This document shows positions 10,199 through 19,400 of a DNA stretch of 64,000 nucleotides, piece by piece (positions within the stretch are counted from its first letter, which is position 1; each line of letters starts with the position of its first letter). Made by a program: the position numbers and the translations under genes. The notes under the pieces were generated by a model. It saw nothing but the letters and a program-made list of their open reading frames with translations, was not told the origin of the DNA and did not search any database. The DNA is from CAVPXC01 sp963709505 (GTDB taxonomy: Bacteria; Chloroflexota; Anaerolineae; JAAEKA01), in assembly GCA_963709505.1 (NCBI GenBank), contig CAVPXC010000029.1, positions 62,001 to 126,000 on the forward strand. The letters run 5' to 3'.

Positions 10199-10441
10199 TT
10201 AACAGATTCTCCGTCCTGCTCGTAGCGCGGACGATTCTTCGGCGCCCGGCGTTTCAAGCTTGCCGGCTAGATAGATCGCCAACGATGACCACTCTCGGAA
10301 GTAGCGAGTTTCGCCGGTCAGGATGTGTTTGGCCTGCATGCGCACCTCCCATTGATCCGCGTCCACCATTTCATACCAGAGGCGCACGGTGAAAAGCTGC
10401 GAGCGGGTCCAGGGGTCGTCGGTGCGAGCTACGATGTCCAT
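10199..10441 (-). CDS. Small conserved protein, paralogue of the 8637-8846 product
   Basis: An 80-aa protein. The ATG at 10441 (MDIVARTDDPWTRS) is preceded by AAGGAGG at ideal spacing, so I prefer it to the longer frame starting at 10543. Core: LFTVRLWYEMVDADQWEVRM, then AKHILTGETRYFREW and a helix. It resembles the product at 8637-8846 in length and in the FxVRxW...GExRYFxxW pattern. It lies between the NTF2-like lipoprotein gene and the SARP gene on the same strand. Function unknown. Confidence 0.6.
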   Translation of the reverse strand: MDIVARTDDPWTRSQLFTVRLWYEMVDADQWEVRMQAKHILTGETRYFREWSSLAIYLAGKLETPGAEESSALRAGRRIC

Positions 10442-10609
10442 ACGCACCTCCTTAGGCATCAAGCCGATGTGGGCACCAACGTGAGGACCCATGGCTGTCA
10501 GGACACGAGTTGTTACCTCGCTTCGGACACGTCCATGTTTCAACCACCAAAGTAATCGAAGTGCCCGGATACCTCCCTACGAGTGCCAGGGAGGTATCCG
10601 TTTGGCAGT

Positions 10610-11123
10610 TCAATTGGCCACCGGAGTGAACTCCGCTGTGCGTATCTGATCGAGAAGGAAGCGATTCTGCCACTTGCCTCCGTGTTTGACCCAAAGCGAG
10701 CCAACCGTGCGTGGGTTCGAGAAATCTTTGCCGTCGTACGAGCCGTTGAAGTTCAATTGATAGGTGACCATGTAGGCATCGGGCGCAAACATCTCCACGC
10801 GCATCTCACCCAGATCAGGCTTTATGTACGACCAGTTTCTCGTCCGCGATGCCAGCTAACGCGGCGTCCCGCTCGATGTATGCTCCATCGTTGCCAATCT
10901 GGTAGAAGTTGGGATCTGTGACCGCATCAAGCGCATCCCAATCACGGTTGATATACATGTCGAAGGTGGAAAGTTCCTGTTCGATCGCCTCGGCCTTCAT
11001 CTGTTCGATCGAGGCCTCGGACGGTGGATTGGTGCTTGCCGGTGGCGGCGCCTGGCAGCCGGCCAGCAGCAGGGAGAGCACACTGACAACGATCACTACT
11101 GTGCAGACAAATCGACGCGACAT
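10610..11123 (-). CDS. NTF2/DUF4440-like lipoprotein, frameshifted
   Basis: The first part (from 11123) has a signal peptide with lipobox (LLLAGC) followed by an NTF2-like start: IEQELSTFDMYINRDWDAL, then a NFYQIGNDGAY turn. The second part, in another frame, continues MRVEMFAPDAYMVTYQL and SLWVKHGGKWQNRFLLDQI, the usual last strands of a SnoaL/DUF4440 fold. Removing one G near 10819-10821 joins them as LVVHKPDLGEMRVEMF. Both halves look conserved, so a sequence error or a very recent mutation is likely. Probably a lipid-anchored ligand-binding or accessory protein. It lies about 125 bp downstream of a putative SARP operator. Confidence 0.65.
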
Positions 11124-11232
11124 GGTCTTCCTCCTATAGGAAGGTGTGAGAATTCGATTGACCGATACTAACTTCCCCCACCTTCTCGAATTCGCTGGCA
11201 GATTAGACCAAGTTTTGGGGGGAGGTGAACGA

Positions 11233-11266
11233 AGGATACCAGAGCGAGCGTTCTAACAGCGTTCTA
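11233..11266 (-). promoter_or_regulatory. Putative SARP operator-promoter: TAGAACG direct repeats plus TATCCT
   Basis: On the minus strand TAGAACG (11266-11260) is followed after 4 bp by a second TAGAACG (11255-11249), an 11-bp period. Ten bases further is TATCCT (11238-11233), a candidate -10. The same heptamer, spacing and 10-nt offset recur at 16381-16414. The heptamer resembles the TCGAGCG-type half-sites known for SARP activators. The first gene downstream is the NTF2-like lipoprotein at 11123. Confidence 0.5.
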
Positions 11267-11480
11267 TGCTGAATGCTTCCGGCGTACTTTTCACCAAGAC
11301 ACCGCTCGGATGATCGCCGCGGCGATGACGGATAGGGCAGATCATGGATGCGGCTGGTGTCGCTGCTATCGGTCAGCATACTCAACGGGAGCGTTGCAGC
11401 CCCGGGGAACATACCGGCGCTCAAGGCATCCTCTGCTGACGAGCGAACAGATGCCACCACCCGAGTCGGCCGTGCTGTAG

Positions 11481-11509
11481 TTGACGAAACCCCTTTCAAT
11501 GTATATACT
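11481..11509 (+). promoter_or_regulatory. Sigma70-type promoter for the AbrB/Doc module
   Basis: TTGACG (11481-11486), 17-bp spacer, TATACT (11504-11509). The antitoxin start codon is about 75 bp downstream. Confidence 0.6.
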
Positions 11510-11590
11510 TTTGTTGCAACTAATAGCGAGTCGCGTGCGGTCATATGCTTCCGTTGTCCGGTCTCGACATCCGATATCGAGGTACCCAAC

Positions 11591-11818
11591 ATGATCAAAG
11601 AAATCACGATCCGTCCCTATGGTGGTTCACTAGGAACGACCTTGCCAAAAACAATGACCGACAGGCTCAACCTGTCGGCCGGAGACAAGGCCTATGCGAT
11701 TGAGACAGAATACGGAATTCTGCTGACACCCTACGACCCCGAGTTTCTGCGCGTCATGGAGGCAGAGGCGCGCATCAGCAAGAAATACCAGAACGCGCTG
11801 CGTGAGTTAGCAACGTGA
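11591..11818 (+). CDS. AbrB/MazE-like antitoxin of a Doc toxin
   Basis: A 75-aa protein: MIKEITIRPYGGSLGTTLPK, then a swapped-hairpin AbrB/SpoVT fold (LNLSAGDKAYAIE, GILLTPYDPEF) and a basic/acidic helical tail that would embrace the toxin. I chose ATG 11591 because the family begins here; the longer upstream frame has no protein character. The stop overlaps the GTG start of the Doc gene by 4 bp, typical of toxin-antitoxin operons. Expected to bind its own promoter and neutralise Doc. Confidence 0.8.
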   Translation: MIKEITIRPYGGSLGTTLPKTMTDRLNLSAGDKAYAIETEYGILLTPYDPEFLRVMEAEARISKKYQNALRELAT

Positions 11819-12219
11819 GCGAACCCATCTGGCTGAAGCGCGTCTGGGTGGATGCCATCCATTTCCAGCAGTTGCAGCGCTTCGGCGGCCTCTATGGCGT
11901 GCGTGACGAAGGCGTCATCAACTCTGCGCTGGCGTGCGCCCGCAACCAATGGGCTTATCAAGATCAGGCCGATCTGGCGGCACTGGCAGCCGCGTATGGA
12001 TACGGTTTGGCTCGCGGCCATGGCTATCTGGACGGCAATAAACGCGTTGCTTTTGTGGCGATGGCCGTCTTTTTGGAAATTAATGGCTGGAATCTCGAGG
12101 CGCCCGAATCTGAAGTGGTACGGGTCATGGTCGCGGTTGCGGCCGGCGAATTAAGTGAAGTCGATCTCGTTGTCTGGGTGCGTAACCACATTGCGGCGAT
12201 CGGCGACGAACTCTCATAG
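11815..12219 (+). CDS. doc: Doc-type toxin (Fic/Doc family)
   Basis: A 134-aa protein starting with GTG overlapping the antitoxin stop. It carries the Doc signature HGYLDGNKRVAF (residues about 66-77) with the conserved His and the GNKR phosphate-binding residues. Preceding helices (GLYGVRDEGVINSALA, ALAAAYGYGLARGHG) match the Doc fold. Known Doc proteins phosphorylate elongation factor Tu and halt translation; activity here is inferred from family. Its end overlaps convergently by 6 bp with the permease gene at 12214. Confidence 0.85.
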   Translation: MSEPIWLKRVWVDAIHFQQLQRFGGLYGVRDEGVINSALACARNQWAYQDQADLAALAAAYGYGLARGHGYLDGNKRVAFVAMAVFLEINGWNLEAPESEVVRVMVAVAAGELSEVDLVVWVRNHIAAIGDELS

Positions 12220-13137
12220 CCGTCGCCGCATGGGATCGGACGCGTCGCGCAGGTTGTCCCCCAGCATGGCAAAGGCCAGCGCGGTCAGCAGGATCGCGAT
12301 GCCCGGAACGCCGGCCACCCACCAGCTCCCGCTCAGCACGAATTGGCGCCCGCTGTTGATCATCATCCCCCAATCCGCTGTGGGCGGCTGCGGCCCCAGG
12401 CCGATGAAGCTCAGCCCGGCCGCCACCAGGATGACCGCGCCCACGTCGACCGTGGCCTGCACTAATAACGGCCCCAGGGCATTGGGTAATAAGTGGCGGC
12501 GCATGATGCCCAGCGGCGGCACACCGGTGGCGCGGGCCGCCTCCACAAAGGGCCGGCTGCGCACGAGCACCACCTGACCCCGCACGAGCACCGCGTAAAC
12601 GGGCCACCAGACCAGCGCCAATGCTAGCATCGTACTCACAAACCCACCGCCCAATACTGTCACCAACAGGATTGCCAAAAGCAAAGGGGGGAACGCCAAG
12701 AAGACGTCAGTCGTGCGCATGACTGCCTCGTCGCCCCAGCCGCCGGCATAGCCGGCCGCCAGGCCTACCACGATACCAACCACAACGCTGCTGCCCACCA
12801 CCAGCGCTGCCAACGCCAACGACGTGCGCGCGCCATAGAGCACGCGCGCCAGCATGTCGCGTCCCATCTCGTCCGTGCCCAGAAGATGCACCGGCGAGGG
12901 CGCCAGCAACCTGTGGGCGATGTCGGGAGCGCCCGCGCCTTGGGCCGCGTAGGGGGTGAGCCACGGCGCAAAGACCGCTGCCGCTACAAGCGCAGTCAAG
13001 AACAACAGGCTCAAGCAAGCACTTGGCCGCCTGGTCACCATCCGCAGCCGGTTTGGCCGGCCTCGCATCACCACGCCGGCGCTGGGCGGCGAATTAGCAA
13101 GGTCTCGCCGCTCAGCGCCAGCCTCGCCAGCCAACAT
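12214..13137 (-). CDS. Peptide/nickel-type ABC transporter permease, DppC-like
   Basis: A 307-aa membrane protein with the start proposed at ATG 13137 (MLAGEAGAERRD), preceded by GAGAGA. It has an N-terminal transmembrane helix (LLFLTALVAAAVFAPWL), the family motif LLGTDEMGRDMLARVLYGA, four more hydrophobic helices, and the EAA loop (EAARATGVPPLGIMRRHLLPN) that docks to the ATPase. It ends with the usual GDNLRDASDPMRRR. It is the third gene of a binding protein-DppB-DppC operon. No ATP-binding subunits follow in this operon, so shared or distant ATPases are needed. Confidence 0.85.
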   Translation of the reverse strand: MLAGEAGAERRDLANSPPSAGVVMRGRPNRLRMVTRRPSACLSLLFLTALVAAAVFAPWLTPYAAQGAGAPDIAHRLLAPSPVHLLGTDEMGRDMLARVLYGARTSLALAALVVGSSVVVGIVVGLAAGYAGGWGDEAVMRTTDVFLAFPPLLLAILLVTVLGGGFVSTMLALALVWWPVYAVLVRGQVVLVRSRPFVEAARATGVPPLGIMRRHLLPNALGPLLVQATVDVGAVILVAAGLSFIGLGPQPPTADWGMMINSGRQFVLSGSWWVAGVPGIAILLTALAFAMLGDNLRDASDPMRRRL

Positions 13138-13187
13138 CTTCTCTCTACCAGCCAATTTCGATCCTCGCAAACATCCCTCTTTAGCTA

Positions 13188-13419
13188 CCTGACAGTTTGG
13201 TGCAGTGGCTCGTGATCGTGGGTCGACTGGGAACCATCCCGGGGGGAGTATGGTAGATAGCTCGAACCGGTCTCGATACGGGTCTGGCGGCAAGTCTCGA
13301 TAGTATGGAGGTCTTAACTGCTCACGCTAGTCACCGGTAAAGCGCCGCCAGCCCCTACTCCCTCCGGGACGGTTCCCAGTCGACCCACGATCACGAGAGA
13401 TTACACCGGAACTGTCAGG
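13188..13419. repeat. Long imperfect inverted repeat between dppB- and dppC-like genes
   Basis: Left arm 13188-13250 and right arm 13356-13419 are inverted copies. They are nearly perfect over the inner 42 bp (CTCGTGATCGTGGGTCGACT onward) and weaker over the outer 20 bp beginning CCTGACAGTT. The central 105 bp are unique. The unit lies within the operon, in the 379-bp gap 13138-13516. The right side of the gap also carries one arm of a TGCCACCTGCAACCTGCG-type word repeat (about 13487-13505). Confidence 0.7.
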
Positions 13420-13516
13420 CAACGAGAACATCCATCACTTTTTCTCCGCCACCTCCACTCTGCTTCGCTCCGCTCCGGCCCTTCGTGCCACCTGCAACCT
13501 GCGATCTGCCCACTTT

Positions 13517-14537
13517 TCACCCTCTCACCCGCGGATCGAGTGCCGCGCGCAGGAGATCCATCAAGAACGTGACGCCGACGAAGATCATCGTGCTCACCAG
13601 CGTCACCGCCAGGATCGGCGGGAAGTCCTTGGCGACGATGGCGTCGGCGACGTATTTGCCCACGCCCGGCCAGCGAAAGAGCAGCTCCACCAAGATCGTG
13701 CCGGTGATGGCGTAGGCAAACATCAGCCCGACGATGGTCAGCACCGGCAGGATGGCGTTGCGCAGCGCATGGTGTAGGAGAATGGCGCGTTCAGACAGGC
13801 CCTTGGCGCGCGCCACGGTGATGTGCGGCTGATGCAGCGCGTCGACCATGCTGTTGCGCGTCATCCGCAGGACAATCGCAAGCGGATAGACGGCCACCAC
13901 CAGCGCCGGCAGGATCAGATGCCCGAGCGCGTCGCGCCAGGCCGCCCAGTTACCGGTCACAGACCGTGTCCACCAACAGGAAGCCCGTCACGAAGGTCAC
14001 CGGATGCGCCAGGCTAGTCTCGGCGGCCAGCCGGCCGTTGAGCGGCAGCCAGTGAAGCTGGTTGAAGAACACCTGCTGGGCCAGCAGCGCCAGCGCAAAC
14101 ACCGGCGCCGCCGCGCCCAGGACGGCCGCGACCCCGGTGACCCGGTCGAACGCTCTCCGCTGGTTGGCGCCCGCCAGGATACCGGCCGGTATACCGATGA
14201 CCAGCGCCAACGCAAAGCCGCAGAGCACTAGCTCCAGCGTGGCAGGCAGGAAGATGCCCAGGTCCTCGCGCACGCTTCGTTTGGTGGCGAACGACCGGCC
14301 CAAGTCCCCGCGGGCCAGGCCGCCCAGGTAGCGCACAAACTGCTCGGGCAGCGGCCGGTCCAGGCCAAGCTGGCTGCGGATGGCGGCCACCTGCTCCGGC
14401 CGCGCCCGTTGGCCCGCGATCAGTTGCGCCGGGTCCGAAGGCAGGATGCGGGTTATGACGAACGTTAGCGTGAGGACGCCGGCAATCACGACCAGTGAGG
14501 TGAACAGGCGGCGCAGGAGATAGTCAGCACGGATCAT
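13517..14537 (-). CDS. Peptide/nickel-type ABC transporter permease, DppB-like, frameshifted
   Basis: The N-terminal part (13950-14537) shows the DppB start (ADYLLRRLFTSLVVIAGV, RILPSDPAQLIAG, LGLDRPLPEQFVRYL, ARGDLGRSF) and runs to HPVTFVTGFLLVDTV. The C-terminal part (13517-13960) begins GNWAAWRDALGHLILPALV and has the EAA loop (HITVARAKGLSERAILLHHAL) and RWPGVGKYVADAI. One extra base near 13955 separates them. The two halves overlap by 11 bp and together equal a normal DppB of about 335 residues. The start ATG is 3 bp after the stop of the binding-protein gene, so it is tightly coupled. Confidence 0.8.
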
Positions 14538-14540
14538 CGA

Positions 14541-16214
14541 TCACTGCTCTCGGCGCAGGTCGTACCAGTAGGCCAAATGCGCGTAGCCCAGATTGGTCTC
14601 AAAGCCTCGGAGGTCACCGGCAATGATGTTGAGCTCGGGCGCATCCACTGCGAAGATAGCTGCTGCGTCGTCGGCCAGCATGCGTTGGGCGTCGATGTAT
14701 TGCGCGCTGGCCGCAGTCTGGTCGACCGCGCTCTGACGTCGCGCTTGATCGATGAGGGTATCAAACGCCGGATCGCTGTAGAAACCCAGGTTCCACAGCG
14801 GTTGGTCCTCAGTATGAAACATGTTGAAGAGATAGGAGTACGGATCGGCCACGTCCGGCGTCCAGCCGAACAAGAAGGCCTCGGGCGCTTTCTCCGGTGC
14901 GGCCTTGGCTGCGTCCCATCGGATGGGGAAATCCGCAGGCTCCAGCTTGAGCGTGACGCCGATCTTGGCCAGGTTGGCCTGCCAAAGTTCGGCCAGCGTC
15001 TGGTTCGCGGGGTCGTAGGATAAGGTCAGTTCCAGCCCATCGGCGTGGCCGGCCTGCATCAACAGACTTGCTGCCTTGTCCAGGTCTTCTACGTAGGGGG
15101 AAGGTTCGGGGTCATGGCCCCAGACGCTGGTGGGTACGGCACTGTGGGCCAGCGTTCCCTTGCCCAAGAAGGTGTTGGCGACAACTGACTTATAGGGAAA
15201 GCTGTAGGCCAGCGCCTGCCGCACGCGTACATCGTCGGTGGGTGGGCGGCGGTGATTGAGGAAAACCAGTAAGTTGCCAACGCTGGGCGCAGCACCGAGC
15301 CTTAGGCCGTTGGTCCCGTCGAGACCTGCCATCTGGTCCGGGGTCAAGATGATCTGGTTGGCAAAATCGAGTTCGCCCGCGCGCAGCATCTGTTCGGCCG
15401 CCACGTTGTCGTCGAGCATCTCGAAGACGACCGTGTCGAACTGTCCGGGTTGCCAACCACCCCAGTAATCGTCAAACCGTTGCACCACCAGCCGTTGTCC
15501 CGGTTCGTAGCGAGCAAACCGGTAAGGTCCCGTGCCGGCTTCATTGCCAGCGGCAAACCAGGCCGCGTCCTTGTCGGCGGCGCCTGGGCTCATGATCCAG
15601 GCGCCGTACGGGCTGGCCAGGATGGCGTCCAACGGCGCCGGGTAGGCCAGCTTGAAGACAACCGTATAGGGGTCTGGCGTTAGAATCTCGCTGACCGGGT
15701 CCAACAGATAGGCGGCGCACTGGCCGCGGTTCTTGGTGCGCTCAATCGAGCGCTTGACCGCGCTAGCATCAAAGTCGACGCCGTCGTGGAATTTCGCCCC
15801 CTCGCGCAGTTTGAAAGTCCACGTCATACCATCGTCGGAGACGGACCAGGATGTGGCCAGCCCGGGTTCCAACGCGTCTTTACTGCCAAGCGGCGTGTAG
15901 CGTGTCAACGTCTCGTAGACGTTGATCAGTATATAGAGTTCAGAGACGCAGGTGGAACTGGGGTCGAAATCGGTAAAGGCGGTTGGATCGACTGCGGCGC
16001 GGGCAATCAACGGCTCATCAGCCTCCGGCGCCGTAGCCATCGCTGGCTCTGGCACCGTGGTTGGCGAGGCCACGTCCGAGGATACCTTGGCTTCAGGCGC
16101 AAGCGCAGCCGTTGGAGCAACGACCTGCGTCGCGCCGCCAGCGCAGCCTGTCAGCAGCATTGCGCCAGCGCACAGCAGGGTGAACACAAGAACAGGGACT
16201 TTATGATGACGCAT
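14541..16214 (-). CDS. ABC transporter substrate-binding lipoprotein (SBP_bac_5)
   Basis: A 557-aa protein with signal peptide and lipobox (AMLLTGC), a Thr/Ala/Pro linker, then a family 5 oligopeptide/nickel-binding fold. Landmarks: YETLTRYTPLGSKDALEPGL, WSVSDDGMTWTFKLREGAKF, HDGVDFDASAVKRSIER, GTGPYRFARYEPGQR, and VRQALAYSFPYKSV. It would deliver peptides or a similar solute to the DppB/DppC-like permeases that follow. The start ATG at 16214 has AGGAGG 8 bp upstream. Upstream at 16381-16414 is a putative SARP operator-promoter, and between them a palindromic MITE-like element lies in the leader. Confidence 0.88.
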   Translation of the reverse strand: MRHHKVPVLVFTLLCAGAMLLTGCAGGATQVVAPTAALAPEAKVSSDVASPTTVPEPAMATAPEADEPLIARAAVDPTAFTDFDPSSTCVSELYILINVYETLTRYTPLGSKDALEPGLATSWSVSDDGMTWTFKLREGAKFHDGVDFDASAVKRSIERTKNRGQCAAYLLDPVSEILTPDPYTVVFKLAYPAPLDAILASPYGAWIMSPGAADKDAAWFAAGNEAGTGPYRFARYEPGQRLVVQRFDDYWGGWQPGQFDTVVFEMLDDNVAAEQMLRAGELDFANQIILTPDQMAGLDGTNGLRLGAAPSVGNLLVFLNHRRPPTDDVRVRQALAYSFPYKSVVANTFLGKGTLAHSAVPTSVWGHDPEPSPYVEDLDKAASLLMQAGHADGLELTLSYDPANQTLAELWQANLAKIGVTLKLEPADFPIRWDAAKAAPEKAPEAFLFGWTPDVADPYSYLFNMFHTEDQPLWNLGFYSDPAFDTLIDQARRQSAVDQTAASAQYIDAQRMLADDAAAIFAVDAPELNIIAGDLRGFETNLGYAHLAYWYDLRREQ

Positions 16215-16233
16215 ATCTGATCCTCCTGGAGAT

Positions 16234-16310
16234 CTTCTACCGTAACCGTTCCCCTATCATTCCCGGTCCCGTACGGGAGCGGGAATGACGGGGGAACGGT
16301 TACCTTCTAC
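16234..16310. repeat. MITE-like palindrome with 6-7 bp flanking direct repeats
   Basis: The unit 16241-16303 has terminal arms GTAACCGTTCCCC / GGGGAACGGTTAC, inner arms CATTCCCG / CGGGAATG, and a GTCCCGTACGGGA centre, so nearly the whole 63 bp can fold. CTTCTAC occurs directly before (16234-16240) and after (16304-16310), as expected for a target-site duplication. It sits in the leader of the transporter operon. Confidence 0.6.
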
Positions 16311-16380
16311 CATTGTGCGGCGCCATGTCGGCGCAGCGTGTCTGTGCTGTAGTTGGCCAGCCCAGTCCAATCACAGTTGC

Positions 16381-16414
16381 ACAATAGCAGCTTTGGCGTT
16401 CTAACGGCGTTCTA
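16381..16414 (-). promoter_or_regulatory. Putative SARP operator-promoter: TAGAACG direct repeats plus TATTGT
   Basis: On the minus strand TAGAACG at 16414-16408 and 16403-16397 are 11 bp apart; ten bases later is TATTGT (16386-16381). This is the same heptamer, period and offset as at 11233-11266. The site lies between a SARP-ATPase gene (ends 16487) and the transporter operon (starts 16214), both on the minus strand. Confidence 0.5.
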
Positions 16415-16486
16415 TAAAGAGAGGCGGATCGGAAAAGATCAAACAGACGAACTCAGACTGTCCAGGCAACACGCCTCGAACGGACA

Positions 16487-19400
16487 TCAGATCTGTTGCT
16501 CCAACAGCTTGCGTGCGAAGCGCAGGTCAGGCGTGTCGTGGCCTTCGGAAAAGCCCGCGTAGATTTCCTGAAGTGCGAGGAAACCTGCCTCCGCGTGCCC
16601 ACAGCCGAGCTGGAATTGCGCAAGGCGGGTGGCTGCGCGCAGCGCCGACGTCTGGGCACCCAACTGGCGCGCCAGGACCAGCGCGGCCTGGTAGCATTCC
16701 TCGACTGCGTCGTTGCTTGCGTTCAAAGCGAGCGGGCATCCCCTTTGAGCGTCCACAAGTCCGCGGCGCACAACAGGTCGCGATAGGTCCCGAAGCGGCG
16801 GATGCCCTCGTCGAGCACCTCGATGGCCTCCTCATGCCGGCCCGCCGCTATGAGGCTTTCGGCCAGCATTACCGCAAGGTGGCTGTAGTGCAGTCTCATA
16901 CTGGTCTCTTCGGCGGCGTCCAATCCCTGACGAGCGAGCGCGATGCCCTCCGCCAATTGGCCTTGCATCGCCAGGCTCCATCCAAGCAGCACGGCGCTCA
17001 GGATACGCGTGAAGAGGTAGCCCTTTTCGTTGCTGATTTGCAGGGCCAATTGGGCAACCCGTTGTGTTTGCTGCGGCTCGCGTAGCAACTGGTAGAAGAG
17101 GCCGGCATAGCTGTATCCGTCGGCGATGTTGGCCGGGAGTGTGAGTTCCTTGGCGAGGGCGACTGCGCGCGCCTGCCGGTCGCGCGCCTGATCCAGATAG
17201 CCCATGTTCCACAGCGCAAGCGCGCTTTCGTACAGCGCACACGACCCGGCGTCATGCACCCCGTAGTGGACGCTCAACGGCTCGTGCTGTGCCCGATCAT
17301 AGATGGCCAACCCGGCCTGCATGTGCTCGAAGGCTTTGTCGTAGTCGCCCAGAAAGTAGTAGGGACCCCAGGCGGCATGATGCGCCTCCAACAAGAGGCC
17401 AGGATCACCAAGCTCTGTAGCGATCTCCAGGCATTGGTGGGCGAGCGCCAGACTCTCCTCGTACTCCACCCGATACAGCGCGACCTCGTGTAGGCCCCAT
17501 AAGACAGTGAAACAGGTGGGGTTTGTTCTCGACCTGGCGACAAAGTTCCAGCGCTCTGGTGTAGGCGGCGTCTGCTTCACTGCCGAGATAGCTGGTAATC
17601 GCTGCCCAGGCAGTGCACAGCCTCATCTGCAGCTCCAATTCAAATTCAGTCGCGGTGGGTCCGGCCGGCAGCATCCTCACGAGGGACACCGCATGGTTGA
17701 GCATGGCAATGGCATCCTGATACGCAAAGAAACGCAGCGTCACTTCGGCGGCACGCTGGTAGTAGATCAGTGCCTGCTGAATATCGCCGGCCTGCTCATA
17801 ATGGTTGGCAATCTGCGCGCTGAAAGTGTCAGAGTCGGCGCCGTAAACTTGCTCCAACGCATGAGCCACCCGGCGGTGCAGGGAGCGCCGTCGCGCCGGG
17901 CTGATCTCGGCGTAGGCCACGTCTCGGATGCGGTCATGGCTAAAGTCGTAGGTGTTGGCCCCCTGCTCGCGCACGATGCGGCGCTGCCACAGCTCATCCA
18001 GGCTGCGCACGACCGCATCTTCGCTTTGCGCACAGGCTTGCGCCAGCACGTCGAAGGTGAAGGAGCGCCCGATCGTCGCCGCCACGGCTGCCAGCTCGTG
18101 CGCGGCCACGGACAATTGGGCCAGCCGGGTCTGGATCACCGACTGCACCCTGGGCGGCAGGATGGGCAGTGGCATGCCTTGCGCCGGCGACTCGACCGGC
18201 TGCGCCAGCACAGCAGCGTCCAGGTTGGCGCGCACGGTTTCGACTACAAACAGCGGGTTGCCTTCGGTGAAACGATAAAGCGCCCGCCCCGCGGCTGCGT
18301 CGAGCGTGTGGTCGGCCAGTTGGCCGGCCAGGGCGTGCGTTTCCTCCGCCGATAGCGGCGCCAAGGCTAACTCCGTCAGCAGACCCGCACCGCGCAGGTC
18401 CAAGAGAAGTTGCGCTACAGGATGGCCGGCGTCGATCTCGTCGCTGCGCAGGCAGCCGATGACCAACAACCGCGCCCGCGGCTCGAAACGCACCAGGAAA
18501 GAGAGCCATTCCAGCGTTTCGTTGGCGTACCACTGCATGTCGTCGAGTACCAGGACAAACGGCCGGTTACGGGCTACAAAGACGTGGGCCAGCGCCTCGA
18601 ACAACCGCTGGCGCTGCCAGCGCTCGTTGAGCGGCTCGGGCCGCGGCAGGCGCGGGTCTTCGGCGAGCAATTCCGGGAGAAGCCGCGCCAGTTCTGTGCG
18701 CCAGGCCGGATCGAGCCGCCGCACCAGCGGCGCTACAGGCTCGCTGCGCAGGCATTCCACCAGCGTCGCATACGCCAGGTCGTGGCTCAGCGGCGAAGCC
18801 CCGCAAAACCGCGGTGGAAATACCCTGTTGACCTGCCCAGTGCACCATCTCCTCGGCGAGACGGGTCTTGCCGAGGCCAGCCTCACCGCTCAGCACGACA
18901 CACTGGACGGCGCCGCGATTGGCCGTCCGCCAGGCAGCCTGCAGCGCCTGCCATTCGGGCTGCCTGCCCACCAGGCCAACGCTTGCGTCGCGCACCCTAC
19001 CGGACGTTCCAGCCAGCGGCTCCGCCGCGTCCCCCGTAGCGTTGATGAGGCGCTCGTAGAGCTCGCGCGTGGCTGCGCTGGGGTCCACGTCCAATTCCTG
19101 CTCCAGCACTGCCACGCAGGTGTGATAGACGCGCATGGCCGCGACCCGGTCGTTGTTGAGCGCGTACAGGCGCATGAGACGGCGATACGTAGCCTCATGC
19201 AAGGGATCGGCGGCCAGCAATTGCCTCGCCCAGTTCGATAGCCTGCGCATACTCCCGCCGTTCCTCGTTGAGAAGCACGGCACTGCTCCAGCGCGGCAAG
19301 GTGTTGTTGCGCCAACCGCTCGCGTTCGGCCTGGATCCAATCGTCGTAGCAGTCGGGCGCCAGGGCGCCCCGGTAGACCGCGGCTGCCTCTTCCAGAGCT

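Larger units (their letters stand above)
11124..11590. other. Intergenic region between divergent lipoprotein and toxin-antitoxin genes
   Basis: About 470 bases with no credible gene. It contains the putative SARP operator at 11233-11266 facing left and the sigma70 promoter of the AbrB/Doc pair at 11481-11509 facing right. A CTCGA...TCGAG dyad around 11563-11582 lies just before the antitoxin start and could be an autorepression site. Confidence 0.5.

Noticed and set aside
11203..11607. A 134-codon minus-strand frame between the lipoprotein and antitoxin genes
   Set aside because: It covers both the putative SARP operator and the toxin-antitoxin promoter and has no protein-like pattern.
13950..13960. 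The split dppB-like gene considered as two translationally coupled proteins
   Set aside because: The two parts together equal one normal permease, the break is inside a conserved region, and many unrelated genes here show the same kind of break.
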